Assembly: GCA_964483695.1 (NCBI GenBank)
Contig: CAZACZ010000102.1
Location: 1-8,395 of the forward strand
Length of the DNA: 8,395 nucleotides
Origin: CAZACZ01 sp964483695
GTDB taxonomy: Bacteria > Deinococcota > Deinococci > Deinococcales > Trueperaceae
Reading direction: 5' to 3'
Notes under the pieces: model-generated
Seen by the model: the letters and a program-made list of their open reading frames with translations, nothing else
What the model was told of the DNA's origin: nothing
Database searches by the model: none
In this document: positions 6,169 through 8,395 of the stretch, piece after piece
How positions within the stretch are numbered: the stretch's first letter is position 1
Layout of the letters: each line of letters begins with the position of its first letter
Program-made: the position numbers and the translations under genes

Positions 6169-7119
6169 TCAGGTCCTGGAGTGCCGGTAGTGCTCGGCGC
6201 ACTCCGCTTCGCGGCCCCGCACCACGCGCTCCCCGGCGAGCGGCCCCGAGCCCGCCGTGACGACGGTGTACTGGCGCTCGGTGGCGGGGCCGTCGGCGCC
6301 CGGCGCCTCGACGTACAGCACCACCCAGTCGTGCGTGCGGCCGAACTGGTGGGCGCGCGGCGTGTTGGAGTAGAGCGCGGTGTAGTCGCGCTCGCCGCGG
6401 CGCGTGTGAAGTACCGGCAGCCACGCCTCCCCGCCGGGGTTCATGCGCTTCGGCGCGATCGTGCGCAGGCGCCCGGCGGCGGCCTTCTCGCGGTACTCGC
6501 GGTCGACGTCCAGTAGTTCCGCCACCGGCGGCTCTGCCCCGACGACGGACGTGCGGGGCGGGCGGATGCGTCCGAGGCGGGCGGCGAGCAAGTCGCGGAT
6601 CCCCTGCAGGCGCTTCTCCCCGATGCCTGCGAGGTTCGCCAAGCGGCCGTCGTGCGCGGCCGCCTCCAGCGCCTCGAGCGAGTCGATGCCCAGTTCGTCG
6701 TGGAGCAGTTCGGCCGTCCTGGGTCCGATGCCGGGCACGGTCCGGAGCAACGCTTCCGGGTCGCTCGCGCCGCGCACCCGCTCGAGCATCGGCAGGCGCC
6801 CGGTGGTGACCATGGCGCGCAGGCTACGGGCGATGCTCACGCCGATGTCGGGGATGCGCTCCAACCCCTCGAGCCCTTCCTCGGCGTAGATCTCGCCCAC
6901 CGGGCGGGGCAACCGGCGCAGCGTCTCGGCGGCGTTGCGGTAGGCGCGTACCCGGAACGCGTCGGCGTGCTGCTCGTCGAGCAGCGTGGCCAACTCGTCG
7001 AGGCGGCCGGCCAGCTCGGTGTTGCCGAACGGCGGCAACGACGCCGTCGCCGCGGATGTCGCGGCGCGGCGGCGCGCACCGCGTGCGTCCTTCGTGCTTC
7101 CCGTCTTCGCCCGGGCCAT
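6169..7119 (-). CDS. PolX-like helix-hairpin-helix protein with conserved C-terminal domain of unknown function
   Basis: A 316-residue predicted DNA-binding protein. After a basic, Ala-rich tail (1-30), residues 31-105 resemble the 8-kDa N-terminal domain of X-family DNA polymerases (AFRVRAYRNAAETLRRL, then ERIPDIGVSIARSL). Two further helix-hairpin-helix elements follow: RTVPGIGPRTAELL (126-139) and LAGIGEKRLQGI (163-174). No polymerase palm or PHP domain follows. Instead residues 196-316 form a separate domain with PPVAELLDVDREYREKA, EAWLPVLHT and a charged end RGREAEC; similar stand-alone proteins exist in other bacteria but their role is unestablished. By alignment, Lys68 and Lys72 of human Pol beta fall on Ser95 and Ser99, so dRP-lyase activity is unlikely. 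The start at 7119 has GGAGGTG four to nine bases upstream; the in-frame ATG at 7179 lacks this. A role in DNA repair or end recognition is inferred from the fold and from the exonuclease neighbour. Confidence 0.85.
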   Translation of the reverse strand: MARAKTGSTKDARGARRRAATSAATASLPPFGNTELAGRLDELATLLDEQHADAFRVRAYRNAAETLRRLPRPVGEIYAEEGLEGLERIPDIGVSIARSLRAMVTTGRLPMLERVRGASDPEALLRTVPGIGPRTAELLHDELGIDSLEALEAAAHDGRLANLAGIGEKRLQGIRDLLAARLGRIRPPRTSVVGAEPPVAELLDVDREYREKAAAGRLRTIAPKRMNPGGEAWLPVLHTRRGERDYTALYSNTPRAHQFGRTHDWVVLYVEAPGADGPATERQYTVVTAGSGPLAGERVVRGREAECAEHYRHSRT

Positions 7120-7233
7120 GCGCACCTCCACGCCACGCGCTGCCTGCTGGTGCCCTCGAGCCCGTCGGCGACGGGCCATCGGTGCAGCGCCGGCAGCCGC
7201 CCTCCGCTTCAGCATAGGCGGTGCGTGCGCATT

Positions 7234-7245
7234 GCGGTGCACCGC
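7234..7245. repeat. Perfect 12-bp palindrome GCGGTGCACCGC
   Basis: The sequence equals its own reverse complement over all 12 bases. It lies upstream of the helix-hairpin-helix gene and overlaps the left arm of the alternating-CG inverted repeat at 7242-7273. It could be an operator; no role is established. GC richness makes short palindromes common, which lowers confidence. Confidence 0.35.
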
Positions 7246-7273
7246 GCGCGCAATAACGGTATGGCGCGCGCGG
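7242..7273. repeat. 10-bp perfect inverted repeat of alternating CG around an AT-rich loop
   Basis: CCGCGCGCGC (7242-7251) pairs exactly with GCGCGCGCGG (7264-7273) across the 12-base loop AATAACGGTATG. It sits 55 bases after the exonuclease stop (7328-7330) in the gap between the two minus-strand genes. It would form a very stable hairpin in the exonuclease transcript. There is no following U-tract on the minus strand, so it is not a classical intrinsic terminator. It may be an RNA 3'-end stabiliser or a DNA structure, since alternating CG favours Z-DNA or a cruciform. The rest of the 7120-7327 gap shows no gene I can support. Confidence 0.45.
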
Positions 7274-7327
7274 CCGCGTGGTGCGAACGCGGGACACGCC
7301 GATCCGCGCCACGCCGTACCGCCTCCG

Positions 7328-8368
7328 TCAGCGCCGCTTGGCCGTTGCCGGTGCCGTCTCCGGGATCCGTGCCGAGTACCGCAGTTGGGCCGTGATCTCG
7401 AGGTAGGGGAGGGGTACTTGGCGCCGGTAGACGTGCCGGGCCAACCAGGCACGTTCGGCGTCATGCTCCGTCTCGGGAAGGTCGCGCCACCACACCCGCC
7501 CGCTCGCGCTCCACCGGTAGCCCCGCTCCTTCAAGGCGTCCTTGCTCTCGAACGGGCTGTGCTCGGCCCACAAGCGGATGCTGGTGCGCCGCGCGTTGCG
7601 CAGCAAGCTGGCGAGCGCGGTTCCCGGCGTACCGGGTAGCGGCGTCGCCAACAGGTGCACGCCGGCCTGGCAGTCGTTGGCAGCGCGGTGGCCGTCGTAG
7701 AAGAAGCCGCTCCGGTAGGCAAGGTACTCGAGCTTCTGGCTCTCGAAGCCGGCGGAGGACCAGTCGACGTCGGCTAGCGAGCACGCCCACGCCTTCCCCT
7801 CGAAGGGCGGCAACCGCCGTTCGAGGAACGGCCGGTCGAACGCTGCGTTGTGCGCCACGATCAGGTGCGCGCGCTCGACCAGCGCCGCCACCGCGTCGTC
7901 CGGCAACCGCTTGCCGCGCACCTGGGCGTCGCGGATGCCGGTGATGCGGGTGATCTCGGGTGGGATCGGCCGGCCCGGGTCTTCGAACTCCGAGAGGATC
8001 GTCCCGATGCCGTAGACGGTGCCGTTCGCGTCGAACGCGAACTCCACCAGCCCGAGCTCGATGATGGCGTCGCGGCCCGCGTCGAGGCCGGTGGTCTCGA
8101 CGTCGACGTAGAGGCCGTGCTGGAGCTGGGCCCCAGGACCCGCTTCGGCGTACCGCTGCGGCGGACGCAGCCGCCGCAGCACGCGGTACTCGCTGCTGGC
8201 CTCGAGCCGCCTGGCGGCAAGCTCGAGGTCCGGGTCGGCGCTATCCAGCCCGGGTGCCGGGCCGGCGCCTTCCGGCGCGGGGCCTCGGGGCTCGGCATCG
8301 GGTGCGGCGCCTTCCGCGGCGCGCTCGGCTCCGTCGTCCTGCCCGAAGAGGGCGACTTGCTCGTTCAT
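7328..8368 (-). CDS. DEDDh 3'-5' exonuclease (DnaQ-like) with N-terminal linker and C-terminal YRW/WW domain
   Basis: A 346-residue predicted metal-dependent 3'-5' nuclease of the DnaQ superfamily. Catalytic residues are all present: Asp89 and Glu91 in YVDVETTG (Exo I), Asp178 in AHNAAFDRPFLE (Exo II), and His227 plus Asp232 in HRAANDC (Exo III, the DEDDh type). Residues 1-45 are an acidic, Ala/Pro/Gly-rich, probably disordered tail. After the nuclease core (about 85-245) comes a C-terminal part (about 275-330) with LKERGYRWSASGRVWWRDL and ERAWLARHVY. This recurs in a subgroup of bacterial DnaQ-like exonucleases and may bind nucleic acid. It lacks polymerase motifs, so it is not part of a polymerase chain; a role in repair or RNA/DNA trimming is possible, and the name epsilon subunit would be too specific. 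The ATG at 8368 has only a weak AGG upstream. The gene is in tandem with the helix-hairpin-helix gene, 208 bp apart. Confidence 0.92.
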   Translation of the reverse strand: MNEQVALFGQDDGAERAAEGAAPDAEPRGPAPEGAGPAPGLDSADPDLELAARRLEASSEYRVLRRLRPPQRYAEAGPGAQLQHGLYVDVETTGLDAGRDAIIELGLVEFAFDANGTVYGIGTILSEFEDPGRPIPPEITRITGIRDAQVRGKRLPDDAVAALVERAHLIVAHNAAFDRPFLERRLPPFEGKAWACSLADVDWSSAGFESQKLEYLAYRSGFFYDGHRAANDCQAGVHLLATPLPGTPGTALASLLRNARRTSIRLWAEHSPFESKDALKERGYRWSASGRVWWRDLPETEHDAERAWLARHVYRRQVPLPYLEITAQLRYSARIPETAPATAKRR

Positions 8369-8395
8369 GCTGCCTAGGACCGTACCACCGGCGGC

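Noticed and set aside
7211..7216. Minus-strand TATGCT as a -10 box for the helix-hairpin-helix gene
   Set aside because: The hexamer is acceptable, but there is no -35 at normal spacing and no second line of support. Not strong enough to list as a feature.
7120..7464. Extension of the helix-hairpin-helix frame to an ATG at 7464
   Set aside because: It would overlap the exonuclease gene and add basic low-complexity sequence. The ATG at 7119 has a strong GGAGGTG site.

Overview
This is a very GC-rich window with seven confident protein-coding genes, no RNA genes, no CRISPR array and no insertion sequence. Composition, densely packed genes with short intergenic gaps, and promoter -10 boxes of the TAGGGT/TATCAT type suggest a free-living high-GC bacterium. 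A Deinococcota (Trueperaceae-like) or an actinobacterial-type lineage would fit. No rRNA or marker gene allows a firm placement, so this is an inference from style only.

Left part (1-3909), carbon metabolism: a glucose-6-phosphate dehydrogenase gene (zwf, minus strand, last few codons beyond the left edge) is divergent from a family GH15 glucoamylase gene (plus strand). They share a 237-bp intergenic region with two overlapping dyads and a candidate 19-codon leader ORF that ends one base before the glucoamylase start. The glucoamylase has no signal peptide, so it probably releases glucose from an internal glucan. Zwf would then feed phosphorylated glucose into the oxidative pentose phosphate pathway to make NADPH; no glucokinase lies in the window.

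Middle part (3852-6148), signal transduction: an OmpR-family response regulator gene and a membrane histidine kinase gene form a minus-strand operon with a 28-bp overlap. The 3' end of the kinase gene overlaps the 3' end of the glucoamylase gene by 58 bp, tail to tail. Divergent from the regulator is a gene for an 86-residue protein of unknown function. The 225-bp region between them holds the most striking signal of the window: two copies of GTTAC-N6-GTTAC-N10-(-10 box), one facing each way, in exact mirror symmetry about position 5782. The reading proposed here is that the response regulator drives its own operon and the small gene from matched activator-dependent promoters. The small protein is therefore the best local candidate for the output or a partner of this two-component system.

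Right part (6169-8368), DNA transactions: two minus-strand genes in tandem encode a DEDDh-type 3'-5' exonuclease and a stand-alone PolX-like helix-hairpin-helix protein. The latter carries an uncharacterised C-terminal domain and lacks the PolX lyase lysine. The 208-bp gap between them holds a perfect 12-bp palindrome and a 10-bp alternating-CG inverted repeat.
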